Shown here: positions 52,815 to 61,205 of the stretch, one piece after another
Numbering within the stretch: position 1 is the stretch's first letter
How the letters are laid out: each line of letters starts with the position of its first letter
NCBI RefSeq assembly: GCF_029914245.1
Contig: NZ_JARYZI010000006.1
Location: 1 to 64,000, forward strand
Origin: Fusibacter bizertensis
Lineage (GTDB): Bacteria > Bacillota > Clostridia > Peptostreptococcales > Acidaminobacteraceae
DNA length: 64,000 nucleotides
Reading direction: 5' to 3'
Made by a program: the position numbers and the translations under genes
The notes under the pieces: generated by a model
Database searches by the model: none
What the model was told of the DNA's origin: nothing
What the model saw: only the letters and a program-made list of their open reading frames with translations

Positions 52815-54502
52815 TGATACTCGAATTGTCATTTGGATTACTTGAGCGACTTGGTTTGATTGTCATATTCGCATTTATAATGTCGAAGACAATGTTCTTC
52901 AAAAAATATGTTGTCAGTGATTCGCCTAGTTTAGCTGAGAAAGTCTTATATGGTCTCTTTTGGGGGTTGCTTGGAATTTTAATGACTTTACTTGGTACAC
53001 CTGTGTCAGGGGGCGTTGCAAATTCAAGGACAATTCCTGTTTTACTCTCAGGTATCATAGGCGGCCCTTTTGTAGGTGTTATTTCGGGTTTGATTGCAGG
53101 ACTACATAGGATGTTTTTTTTCCAAGGCGGAGATTTGACTGCGTTTTCTTGTGGTGTATCTACTGTGATTGCAGGCGTTATTGGAGGCTACTCTAAGGCA
53201 AAATTAGATTCAAAGAAAAGTAAATATTTTTATGGATTTTTATTGGGTATTTTTGTTGAAGTGATCCAAATGGCTTTGATTTTGATCCTTGCAAGGCCCT
53301 TTGAAGAAGCATATGCGTTAGTGGAAATCATCTTTTTACCAATGACGTTTCTCAATGCGCTTGGAATTGGGATGTTTCTACTTTTCATCCAGCAAATATA
53401 TGATGAAAATGAAAATGCTTCTGCAAGAATGGCTCATCTTTCGTTACAAATTGCAAATAGTACGTTACAGTTTTTAAGAAAAGGTTTAAATGAAGCATCT
53501 GCAAAGGCAGTTGCTCAAATCATATACAAGTTGACAGATTATGATGCAGTTGCAATTACTAATAATGATCAAATATTATCTCATATTGGTGTTGGTGAAG
53601 ACCATCATATTGTTGGTGGTCATATTTGGACTGAAAAAACAAGAAAATCGATTGAATTGGGTGAAATACAATTCGGACAAAATAGATCTGAAATTGGTTG
53701 TAGTGAGTCACATTGTAAATTAAGTTCTGTCATCGTAGTTCCGCTTAAGGTTAATGAAAAGGCTATTGGTACTTTGAAAGTGTACCGTATCAGAGAAAAT
53801 ACAGTGTTAAAAACAGATATCGAACTTGTTAAAGGTCTTGGTGCTTTGTTTTCAACGCAATTAGAACTTGGACTAGTTGAGAAACAAAAATCCTTAAGGG
53901 CAAAAGCTGAACTCAATGCACTTAGAGCTCAAATAAAACCACATTTTTTGTTTAACGCTTTAAATGCAATTATGTCCTTAACTAGAACTGATCCGGATAA
54001 GGCGAGACTATTACTACAAGAATTAAGCATTGTCCTTAGAAACGGTTTTAAAAACAATGAGCCATTTGTTCCTTTAAGCGAAGAATTAAGATTTATCGAA
54101 GCTTATTTAAACATTGAAAATGCTAGATTTCCAGATAAACTGAAGGTTGAAATGTATATTGAAGATGGAATTGACTTGCTGTTACCACCTTTAATATTAC
54201 AACCTCTTGTTGAAAATGCTGTCAAGCATGGTATTCAGAAGAAGCAGGGGGTAGGAACACTGAAGCTAAATATACATCGAGTTGAAAACGACGTCCAGTT
54301 TAGTGTTATAGATGATGGTGTTGGTATGTCCTCTCAAAATCAAGATGATCATCATAAAGATGTTGAAAAAAACAAAGGAATTGGACTTGCAAATGTAAAA
54401 GAACGACTAATGAGTATATATAATAGAGAGTTAACAATAGAAACTTCTAAAGACAAAGGCACCGCAATAACTTTTACAATTCCGGGACAAGCTAGGAATT
54501 AA
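52811..54502 (+). CDS. LytS-type sensor histidine kinase
   Basis: 563 residues: 5TMR_LYT membrane sensor at about 5-195 (GTPVSGGVANSRTIPVLLSG, GPFVGVISGLIAGLHRM), a GAF-like region (about 220-360), His_kinase motif RAQIKPHFLFNALNAIMSL and HATPase (PLVENAVKHGIQKK, GVGMSSQ, IGLANVKERLMSIY). This is the BtsS/YpdA/LytS group. Followed by a LytTR regulator gene and a CstA transporter gene. Confidence 0.9.
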   Translation: MMILELSFGLLERLGLIVIFAFIMSKTMFFKKYVVSDSPSLAEKVLYGLFWGLLGILMTLLGTPVSGGVANSRTIPVLLSGIIGGPFVGVISGLIAGLHRMFFFQGGDLTAFSCGVSTVIAGVIGGYSKAKLDSKKSKYFYGFLLGIFVEVIQMALILILARPFEEAYALVEIIFLPMTFLNALGIGMFLLFIQQIYDENENASARMAHLSLQIANSTLQFLRKGLNEASAKAVAQIIYKLTDYDAVAITNNDQILSHIGVGEDHHIVGGHIWTEKTRKSIELGEIQFGQNRSEIGCSESHCKLSSVIVVPLKVNEKAIGTLKVYRIRENTVLKTDIELVKGLGALFSTQLELGLVEKQKSLRAKAELNALRAQIKPHFLFNALNAIMSLTRTDPDKARLLLQELSIVLRNGFKNNEPFVPLSEELRFIEAYLNIENARFPDKLKVEMYIEDGIDLLLPPLILQPLVENAVKHGIQKKQGVGTLKLNIHRVENDVQFSVIDDGVGMSSQNQDDHHKDVEKNKGIGLANVKERLMSIYNRELTIETSKDKGTAITFTIPGQARN

Positions 54503-54525
54503 AGTCAAATTTTTGAGGGGTAGAT

Positions 54526-55260
54526 GTGATTAAGATCGTAATTGTTGATGATGAACAGCTAGCAATTCAAGAGCTCACATATATTTTAAGTAAGGTTAGT
54601 TATGTCGAAATCATTGGTTCTTTTACCGATTCAAAAAAGGCGCTTCAGTTTGTTTTGATGGAAGAGGCGGATGTTGTTTTTCTAGATATAAATATGCCTG
54701 TATTAAATGGGATTCAGTTTACAGATCAATTAAGGCAGTATGGGATCAGAACTCAGGTTATTTTTGCTACTGCATATGACGATTATGCAATTAAAGCTTT
54801 TGATCAAAATGCACTAGACTATATTTTAAAACCATATGAACCTGAAAGAATTTATCGGTCTCTTCTTAAAGTAAAGAGAAATATTGCACCCGAAAATCCA
54901 ATAGAGCTTGAAAAAGCAAAGTATAATATGACTAAGTACCCTGTTTGGCGTGGGGACAAAATGCTCTTGGTGGATATAGATGATATCTTATATTGTGAAG
55001 TTGAGAATAATACAGTTACGCTTCATACGTCTTTGGATGTTTTTGAACTAAAGGATTGCCTAGCAGATTTAGAAGAGCAACTGCCAAGTGATAAGTTTTT
55101 TAGAACACATCGCTCCTATTTAGTGAACTTGTCTAAGATTATAGAAGTAAGCCCTTATTTTAACAACACATTAATTATTAGGTTAGAAAAGTGCAAATCT
55201 GAAATCCCAGTAAGTCGAAAATATTTAAAGCATTTTAAAAGTGTTTTGAATATTAAATGA
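54526..55260 (+). CDS. LytTR response regulator
   Basis: 244 residues: receiver (IVIVDDEQLAIQELTY, phospho-Asp in VVFLDINMPVLNG, K in YILKPYEPERI) and LytTR DNA-binding domain at about 140-244 (DDILYCEVENNTVTLHT, FRTHRSYLVNLSKI). GTG start with GAGGGGT. Pairs with the LytS kinase. A GTGAT direct repeat upstream of the cstA gene may be its target. Confidence 0.9.
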   Translation: MIKIVIVDDEQLAIQELTYILSKVSYVEIIGSFTDSKKALQFVLMEEADVVFLDINMPVLNGIQFTDQLRQYGIRTQVIFATAYDDYAIKAFDQNALDYILKPYEPERIYRSLLKVKRNIAPENPIELEKAKYNMTKYPVWRGDKMLLVDIDDILYCEVENNTVTLHTSLDVFELKDCLADLEEQLPSDKFFRTHRSYLVNLSKIIEVSPYFNNTLIIRLEKCKSEIPVSRKYLKHFKSVLNIK

Positions 55261-55300
55261 TGATTTATGTATTTTAGAAGCATATTTTTGTATTTCAACT

Positions 55301-55340
55301 CTAAATGTGATTAAAAACCAAAAAAAGTGATACCATGAGA
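55301..55340 (+). promoter_or_regulatory. Candidate LytTR site upstream of cstA
   Basis: GTGAT occurs at 55307 and again at 55327, 20 bases apart, in similar contexts (AATGTGATTA and AAAGTGATAC). Direct repeats about two helical turns apart are typical of LytTR regulators. The start of cstA is at 55373. Confidence 0.35.
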
Positions 55341-55372
55341 TGATTCTAAATTAAGAATAGGGGGAATCTACA

Positions 55373-56785
55373 ATGGTATCTTTTTTATTGTCACTTTTTG
55401 CATTATTATTGGGGTATCTATTATACTCAAAGGTAGTTGAAAGAATTTTTGGTATTAACGATGGCACTGAAACACCTGCTAAATCAAAAGCAGATGGTGT
55501 CGATTATGTTGAAATGGATTGGAAACGTGTATTTTTGATTCAGTTCCTGAATATAGCGGGACTAGGTCCGATTTTTGGGGCTATAGCAGGGGCTTTATGG
55601 GGGCCGGTGGCATTTATTTGGATTGTTCTTGGTTCGATATTTGCAGGTGCAACACATGATTACTTTTCAGGAATGCTATCTGTTAGACATCAAGGAGAGA
55701 CAATTGGTGAGATTGTCGGCAGATATCTTGGTGTAAGTGCAAAAGCAGTTATGAGAGTCTTCTCAGTCGTATTGCTTGTTCTTGTAGGTGTTGTATTTAT
55801 CAGTGGACCTGCAGGGCTTTTGGAAACAATGACAGGTATTAATAAGTATTATTTCTTAGGAATTATTATTCTCTATTATATCTTCGCAACTATTTTACCA
55901 ATTGATAAAATCATCGGTAAAGTTTATCCAATATTTGGTGCAGCACTTATTATCATGGGTGTTGGAATCATGGGTGGAATTCTTATAGGTGGGTATCATA
56001 TTCCAGAAATTACACTTCAAAATTTTCATCCAGCAGGAAAATCAATTTTTCCATTTTTATTTATAACAATTGCTTGTGGTGCTATTAGCGGATTCCACGC
56101 AACGCAATCACCTATTATGGCAAGATGTCTTAAGAGTGAAAAAGAAGGTCGTCGTGTTTTTTATGGTGCTATGATTGCCGAAGGTGTAATTGCACTGATC
56201 TGGGCTGCTGCTGCAATGAGTTTTTATGGCAGCACTGAGGCACTTGCGGCTGCAGGACCTGCTGCAGTTGTCGTCAATGATATATCAACAACATTGCTTG
56301 GCGCGTTTGGTGGAATACTTGCAGTTTTAGGTGTTGTTGCAGCACCAATTACTTCAGGTGATACTGCATTTAGAAGTGCAAGACTAGTAATAGCTGATGC
56401 TATGAATTTTAAACAAGACAAGTTAATGTCAAGATTTGTAATTGCAATCCCTTTGTTTGCAGTGGGAATAGCGCTTTGCTTCATTGATTTCACTATAATC
56501 TGGAGATATTTTGCTTGGTCGAATCAAACTTTAGCAACAATTGTACTTTGGACTTCAGCGACTTATCTATACAAAACTGGAAAACCTCACTGGATTACAT
56601 CTTTACCTGCAACTTTTATGACAGCAGTTGTAACAACATACATCATTGTTGCGCCGGAAGGACTTAAAATGTCTGAATCAATTGGCATACCTGTAGGAAT
56701 TGTGGCTGCTATTGTTTCATTTGCTTTCTTCTTATATAAGGCTACTTCATTTGCTAAAAATGAAACCGTTGGTAAAGAAGCGTAA
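55373..56785 (+). CDS. cstA: CstA-family transporter (pyruvate-type)
   Basis: 470 residues, about 12-14 membrane helices. QFLNIAGLGPIFGAIAGALWG, GATHDYFSGMLSVRHQG, SGFHATQSPIMARC and APITSGDTAFRSARL are CstA signatures. E. coli CstA and BtsT import pyruvate or peptides; BtsT is regulated by a LytS/LytTR pair, so the genes upstream fit a pyruvate-type role. It is shorter than E. coli CstA (about 700), as is common in Firmicutes. SD GGGGGG. Confidence 0.92.
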   Translation: MVSFLLSLFALLLGYLLYSKVVERIFGINDGTETPAKSKADGVDYVEMDWKRVFLIQFLNIAGLGPIFGAIAGALWGPVAFIWIVLGSIFAGATHDYFSGMLSVRHQGETIGEIVGRYLGVSAKAVMRVFSVVLLVLVGVVFISGPAGLLETMTGINKYYFLGIIILYYIFATILPIDKIIGKVYPIFGAALIIMGVGIMGGILIGGYHIPEITLQNFHPAGKSIFPFLFITIACGAISGFHATQSPIMARCLKSEKEGRRVFYGAMIAEGVIALIWAAAAMSFYGSTEALAAAGPAAVVVNDISTTLLGAFGGILAVLGVVAAPITSGDTAFRSARLVIADAMNFKQDKLMSRFVIAIPLFAVGIALCFIDFTIIWRYFAWSNQTLATIVLWTSATYLYKTGKPHWITSLPATFMTAVVTTYIIVAPEGLKMSESIGIPVGIVAAIVSFAFFLYKATSFAKNETVGKEA

Positions 56786-56814
56786 AATTAACAATGCTAT
56801 AACTATAATATAAT

Positions 56815-56866
56815 AAAAAAGCTATCTCAGATGTGATATGATGCATCAAATGAGATAGCTTTTTTT
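56815..56866. terminator. Bidirectional terminator between cstA and the F420-ligase-like gene
   Basis: 15-bp stem AAAAAAGCTATCTCA/TGAGATAGCTTTTTT. Both flanks carry A/T runs. Confidence 0.9.
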
Positions 56867-56872
56867 ATGATG

Positions 56873-57571
56873 TTATATCTTTCTTATAATTCCTAAAGGT
56901 GTTTGCTCGTGATCTTGACCAAGTGGATTGTCTTTTAGAATTCTAACGACAAGTTCTTTATTAATAGAAGCGTGAGATACGCCTAAGATTGCACCACTTA
57001 GGTCATTGATATCAACAACCGCTACTTTAACGCCATCTAGCGCCTCACTGATTTCTAGTGCTACTTGGTCAGGTTTATCTGGTCCCAAAACGACATACTC
57101 GTTGTAAGGCGGCAGTGTGTTGGGTGTGGGCCCATCTATAGAGGATGCTTTATAGCCAGCAATATCATAGAATACACCACGTTTACCAAATATTTTAGTG
57201 ACTGCACTGGCAGCAGATGCAAATAATATCCTTGGTATACCACATTCACGCAGTGCCATTTCCATGGTTTCGGGCATACCGAGACCTATACCAGCAGGTG
57301 TTTTTGTTACATATTTCGCCAAAAGTGTCGCCAAAGGTCTAGGAGTAATGTCCTTTATGGGAATTGCTCTTCCTTGTGTAATGCCAACGATTTTTTCTGT
57401 AACAAAAAGGATATCATTTGGCATAAGCTCAGAATGCGCATACTTTTTAATCACTTCAATGAGTTGATCATCTCTCATAACTACGTGAGTCTTGATCGGA
57501 ATTCTTAAATATTTAGTACCTTCTATTGTCACTTCAGGATGCTTAACCCTTCTTGCGTTTTGCTCGCTCAT
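56873..57571 (-). CDS. F420-0:L-glutamate ligase-like protein
   Basis: 232 residues. LRIPIKTHVVMRDDQLIEVI, PNDILFVTEKIVGITQGRAI and PAGIGLGMPETMEMALREC, with the KVAVVDINDLSGAILG region, match the CofE/FbiB ligase family (PF01996). No other F420 gene is visible in this window, so this homolog may act on another substrate. Start ATG 57571 with GGAGGTATTC; an extension to 57697 lacks an SD. Confidence 0.82.
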   Translation of the reverse strand: MSEQNARRVKHPEVTIEGTKYLRIPIKTHVVMRDDQLIEVIKKYAHSELMPNDILFVTEKIVGITQGRAIPIKDITPRPLATLLAKYVTKTPAGIGLGMPETMEMALRECGIPRILFASAASAVTKIFGKRGVFYDIAGYKASSIDGPTPNTLPPYNEYVVLGPDKPDQVALEISEALDGVKVAVVDINDLSGAILGVSHASINKELVVRILKDNPLGQDHEQTPLGIIRKI

Positions 57572-57660
57572 GAATACCTCCAAATGCACGGCAGTGCTTA
57601 GTTTACAATATATTATATCACCACTTTGAGAAGACTGAAATAGAAATACTAACAACCTTG

Positions 57661-57719
57661 TTGACTTGCATGAGTTGTTAGGGTATAATTGTAACAACTT
57701 ACATAATGGGGCAAGTTGT
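57661..57719 (+). promoter_or_regulatory. GNAT promoter with palindromic operator over the -10
   Basis: TTGACT (57661-57666), a 17-base spacer, TATAAT (57684-57689). An 8-bp perfect inverted repeat AGTTGTTA (57673-57680) / TAACAACT (57692-57699) straddles the -10, as for a repressor. A second hairpin ACAACTT/AAGTTGT (57694-57719) follows in the leader. Confidence 0.65.
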
Positions 57720-57769
57720 CAGACAAACAGAATAGCCCAACAGCACTGAATTAGAAAGGAGGACTTTTT

Positions 57770-58492
57770 ATGATTTTAGAACAAGGTTATATTATTAAGA
57801 GAAAAGCCACTATCAGGCAAGAAGAAAGTTATACGATGAGATTAGTTGAAGCAAAAGAGATCAATGCGATCATGAATTTACAACACAAGGTATACGAAGG
57901 TCTTCCTAATAAACAAGTGTTGTATAAAGATACAAGGCAAGAAATGTTAGAAGATTTATCAAATGGTGCAATGGTTATAGGTGTATATAATTCACAAGAA
58001 CAATTGATATCATATAGATATATAAGTTTTCCAGGTCATTCTCTTAAAAATTTAGGAAATGATATACACTTAGATAACTCGGAACTTGATCGGGTTGTTC
58101 ATTTGGAGACTACCTTAGTTAGTCCTGATTATAGAGGAAATAAACTTCAAGCAATTACACTTTCAAAGGCTATCGAATTAATAAAGCCTCTGGAGATGAA
58201 ACATCTAATTTGCACGGTTTCTCCATATAATTTATTTAGTTTATATAATATTATGTCTGCGGGACTTAATATAAAGTCTCTCAAACGAAAGTATGCGAGT
58301 AAAGAATTAGATGGTATGTGGCGGTTTATTTTACACAAAGACATGTCAAAATCATTTAGTATTGAGAACTCGGAGTTGAAAATGCTTAAGATGGATAAAA
58401 TTTTTGAACAAAAGAATTTGATTGAAAAAGGATATGTCGGATATAACTTAATTAAGGATTCTCAAATGATTCAATATTCTTTAAGCCAATAA
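57770..58492 (+). CDS. GNAT-like acetyltransferase
   Basis: 240 residues. HLETTLVSPDYRGNKLQAITL is the acetyl-CoA-binding segment (family Q/RxxGxG/A form here RGNKLQ). An N-terminal part of 22 residues precedes MRLVEAKEINAIMNLQHKVY; another start within the frame is possible at the internal ATG (57836). Substrate unknown. SD AAAGGAGGA. Tightly controlled by the promoter/operator upstream. Confidence 0.75.
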   Translation: MILEQGYIIKRKATIRQEESYTMRLVEAKEINAIMNLQHKVYEGLPNKQVLYKDTRQEMLEDLSNGAMVIGVYNSQEQLISYRYISFPGHSLKNLGNDIHLDNSELDRVVHLETTLVSPDYRGNKLQAITLSKAIELIKPLEMKHLICTVSPYNLFSLYNIMSAGLNIKSLKRKYASKELDGMWRFILHKDMSKSFSIENSELKMLKMDKIFEQKNLIEKGYVGYNLIKDSQMIQYSLSQ

Positions 58493-58529
58493 TTTCTCAT
58501 ATAAGTTCATATATTCCTCCATTTATTTA

Positions 58530-58565
58530 AACTTACATTGATTACAATGTAAGTTTTTTTTATTT
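58530..58565 (+). terminator. Terminator after the GNAT gene
   Basis: 11-bp stem AACTTACATTG/CAATGTAAGTT with an ATTA loop, then TTTTTTTATTT. Confidence 0.88.
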
Positions 58566-58566
58566 A

Positions 58567-58585
58567 GTCACAACTACCTTGTGAC
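58567..58585 (+). promoter_or_regulatory. Palindrome GTCACAA-N5-TTGTGAC
   Basis: A 7-bp perfect inverted repeat with a 5-base spacer, between two terminator-like hairpins. It may be a protein-binding site or part of a folded RNA. Confidence 0.4.
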
Positions 58586-58587
58586 AG

Positions 58588-58622
58588 AATCTTCGGGCTC
58601 GATGTCCGAAGATTTTATTATT
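58588..58622 (+). terminator. Second hairpin downstream of the GNAT gene
   Basis: AATCTTCGG/CCGAAGATT 9-bp stem followed by TTATTATTT. It may act as a backup terminator. Confidence 0.6.
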
Positions 58623-58711
58623 TGTGGTATATACAGATTTAAGTCAACCATTTACACTTTTAAAAGCACTTGGTATTATATTATTATGTCTTAGTAGATG
58701 AAGAGGAAATG

Positions 58712-59434
58712 ATGAGAATTAATAATTATATTAGCGCATCAGGCTTTTGTTCTCGTAGGGAAGCAGATGCACTTATTATTGCAAAAAAAGTTAAGATCAA
58801 TGGGCGGTTAGCTGAAATTGGTAGTCAAGTAAAAGAGAAAGATCGTGTTGAAGTTAATGGTAAGCGAATAGAGCAAAAAAAGAAGCATGTTTATATAATG
58901 CTAAATAAGCCTATAGGTGTTGTTTGTACAACAGAAGGAAAGATCAGAAACAATATTGTCGACTTTGTTGGTTATAAAGAGCGTATATTTCCTATTGGTC
59001 GTTTGGACAAAGATTCTGAGGGGCTCATACTTCTAACCAGTGATGGTAGTATTGTCAACGAAATACTAAGAGAAGAAAATCAACATGATAAAGAATACCA
59101 AGTAATTGTGAATAAAGCTATTACTTCTGATTTTTTAAATCAAATGAGTGAAGGTGTTACGATTTTTAACCCTGTAAAGAAAAAGCATGAAAAAACAAAG
59201 CCATGTACTCTCAATAAAATCGATGAGAAAAAATTTTCTATTGTTTTGTCTCAAGGGCTAAATCGTCAGATTAGACGAATGTGTGAAGCATTAGGCTATC
59301 AAGTTGTCGGGTTAAAGCGTGTAAGAATAATGCATATTAAACTGGGTAAATTAAAAACTGGGATGTGGCGTGAACTTTCTGAAGCTGAACTAAATGGGCT
59401 CGTTAAAAAGAAAGAAAAATCCGCTAAGAAGTAG
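58712..59434 (+). CDS. rluF: 23S rRNA pseudouridine synthase (RsuA/RluF family)
   Basis: 240 residues: N-terminal S4 domain (RINNYISASGFCSRREADALI), catalytic domain with the active Asp in FPIGRLDKDSEGLILLT, and MLNKPIGVVCTTEGK, GLNRQIRRMCEALGYQV. It resembles RluF, which modifies U2604 of 23S rRNA, but RsuA/RluB paralogues are close. Two ATGs in tandem (58709, 58712); the second has the better SD spacing. Confidence 0.88.
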   Translation: MRINNYISASGFCSRREADALIIAKKVKINGRLAEIGSQVKEKDRVEVNGKRIEQKKKHVYIMLNKPIGVVCTTEGKIRNNIVDFVGYKERIFPIGRLDKDSEGLILLTSDGSIVNEILREENQHDKEYQVIVNKAITSDFLNQMSEGVTIFNPVKKKHEKTKPCTLNKIDEKKFSIVLSQGLNRQIRRMCEALGYQVVGLKRVRIMHIKLGKLKTGMWRELSEAELNGLVKKKEKSAKK

Positions 59435-59438
59435 CGAC

Positions 59439-59494
59439 TTGACAAAGACTAAGGACATGATATAATTTATGCAAATGCAAATCAGTTGCATTTG
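59439..59494 (+). promoter_or_regulatory. znu promoter with Zur-type operator
   Basis: TTGACA (59439-59444), a 16-base spacer, TATAAT (59461-59466) with extended TGA. Just downstream is the perfect inverted repeat CAAATGCAA-ATCAG-TTGCATTTG (59472-59494), placed over the expected start of transcription. A Fur-family gene sits in the operon, so it is probably the Zur site. Confidence 0.8.
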
Positions 59495-59524
59495 TAAAAT
59501 TGTATCTTTTTTTTGGAGGAAATA

Positions 59525-60514
59525 ATGAACTTTAATAGAAAATTAGCGATATTAACCTTAGCTGTTATGTTATTTACTTTAACAGCTTGTCAAAATGATG
59601 ATAAGATTGAGGCACAAAGAACAACTAACAATATAATTCACGTTGTTACCACACTATTTCCACAATATGATTTTGCAAGAACACTTGGAAATGAAGATGT
59701 CGACGTTAGTTTATTGTTGCCACCAGGTGTTGAATCACATTCCTTCGAGCCAACACCTCAAGATGTGTTGGCTATATTGAATTCAGATATATTCATCTAT
59801 ACGAGTTTAGAGATGGAACCATGGGTAAGTGAAGTGTTAAAAAACGTAGATGAGACTAAAACCACTGTTATTGATGCAAGTGTTGGCATTGATATGATCG
59901 CTTCTGATCATGAGCATGAAGACGATCATGATTTAGTTGAAGAACATGATGAGGATCACTCTGAGGATGCTGTCGATCCACATTATTGGTTAGATCCCAA
60001 TAATGCGATCCATATGGTTAAAACAATTTCAGAGGCATTGATTCAAAAGTTGCCTAGTCAAGAAACTCAGATAAAGGCGCGTCAAAATACATTAATTAAT
60101 GCTCTAGAAAATTTGGATGCAGATATTATTAGGGCGTTTGAAAATACTGATTCAAAGACGATATTAACAGGTGGGCACTTTGCTTTTGGTTATTTTGCTC
60201 ATAGATATGGTCTTGAAAGTCAATCGCCTTATGCTGGTTTTTCACCGGATGCAGAGCCGACACCACAACGCATTGCAGCACTAATGAAAACTATAAAAGA
60301 AACAAAAGCGAAGGCAATTTATTATGAAGAGCTAATTGATCCTAGAGTTGCTAAGATTATATCAGAAGAAACAGGTGTAAAAATGCTATTGCTGCATGGT
60401 GCGCACAATTTGTCTAAACAAGAAATAGAAGAAGGTGTTACTTATATTGAAATTATGGAAGGTAACTTAGAGCGACTTAAGGAAGGGTTGGGGTATCATG
60501 AATCAACAAATTGA
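59525..60514 (+). CDS. znuA: Zinc ABC transporter, substrate-binding lipoprotein ZnuA
   Basis: 329 residues with signal peptide and lipobox LFTLTAC. Mature domain: FPQYDFARTLGNEDVDVSLL, PGVESHSFEPTPQDV and DPHYWLDPNNAIHMVKTIS carry zinc-ligand His. A His/Asp-rich loop (about 130-155, HEHEDDHDLVEEHDEDH) is typical of zinc-binding ZnuA. Start ATG 59525 after TTGGAGGAA. The next gene overlaps its end by 17 bases. Confidence 0.93.
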   Translation: MNFNRKLAILTLAVMLFTLTACQNDDKIEAQRTTNNIIHVVTTLFPQYDFARTLGNEDVDVSLLLPPGVESHSFEPTPQDVLAILNSDIFIYTSLEMEPWVSEVLKNVDETKTTVIDASVGIDMIASDHEHEDDHDLVEEHDEDHSEDAVDPHYWLDPNNAIHMVKTISEALIQKLPSQETQIKARQNTLINALENLDADIIRAFENTDSKTILTGGHFAFGYFAHRYGLESQSPYAGFSPDAEPTPQRIAALMKTIKETKAKAIYYEELIDPRVAKIISEETGVKMLLLHGAHNLSKQEIEEGVTYIEIMEGNLERLKEGLGYHESTN

Positions 60515-61205
60515 AGTTAGTAATTTAATCGTAAGATATGGTCATCACCTGGTCCTAGATCGGGTAACATTTAGCATAAAAAAAGGTGACTATATTGGGT
60601 TAGTTGGTGCAAATGGTTCTGGTAAAACTACCCTTGTTAAGGCATTGCTAGGTTTAGTACCAATTGAACAAGGTATAATAAAATTTGAGAATTCTACATT
60701 GAAAAAGGGTTATCTTCCACAAATCGCTTTGACTAACGATAGTCTTTTTCCTGCTGAAGTAAAAGAAATCGTGGGGATTGGCCTACTTAGTGATAAAAAA
60801 CGGCCTAAAATTATAAATAAAGAGGATCAAAAAAAGATAGATGATATTCTTGAAAGACTCAATATAATGCCACTAAAAAACAAACGTATTGGAGATCTTT
60901 CAGGAGGACAACAACAAAGAGTTTTATTAGCAAGGGCAATGGTGAATAAACCAGAAGTTCTTATCTTAGATGAACCTACCAGTGCACTTGATCCTCGTGT
61001 TAGGGAAGATTTTTACAAACTGATCCACGAGATTAATACCATCGATGGTACAACGATTGTTTTGGTATCACATGATTTAGGTAGTGTTCAGAAGTATGCT
61101 AAAAAGATGCTTGTGTTAGATCGAGAGGTCGTGTTTTACGATGAGGTTTCCAAATTCACTTCTTCATTTGGACATGATCATTTTCATTTAGATGGGGAGG
61201 CTTAG
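60498..61205 (+). CDS. znuC: Zinc ABC transporter, ATP-binding protein ZnuC
   Basis: 235 residues: Walker A GLVGANGSGKTTLVKAL, Q-loop region LPQIALTNDS, signature LSGGQQQRVLLARA and Walker B VLILDEPTSALDP. Drives zinc uptake. Overlaps znuA by 17 bases; next gene begins right after its stop. Confidence 0.95.
   Translation: MNQQIEVSNLIVRYGHHLVLDRVTFSIKKGDYIGLVGANGSGKTTLVKALLGLVPIEQGIIKFENSTLKKGYLPQIALTNDSLFPAEVKEIVGIGLLSDKKRPKIINKEDQKKIDDILERLNIMPLKNKRIGDLSGGQQQRVLLARAMVNKPEVLILDEPTSALDPRVREDFYKLIHEINTIDGTTIVLVSHDLGSVQKYAKKMLVLDREVVFYDEVSKFTSSFGHDHFHLDGEA

Noticed and set aside
53620-53916. 98-codon minus-strand frame
   Set aside because: Shadow within lytS.
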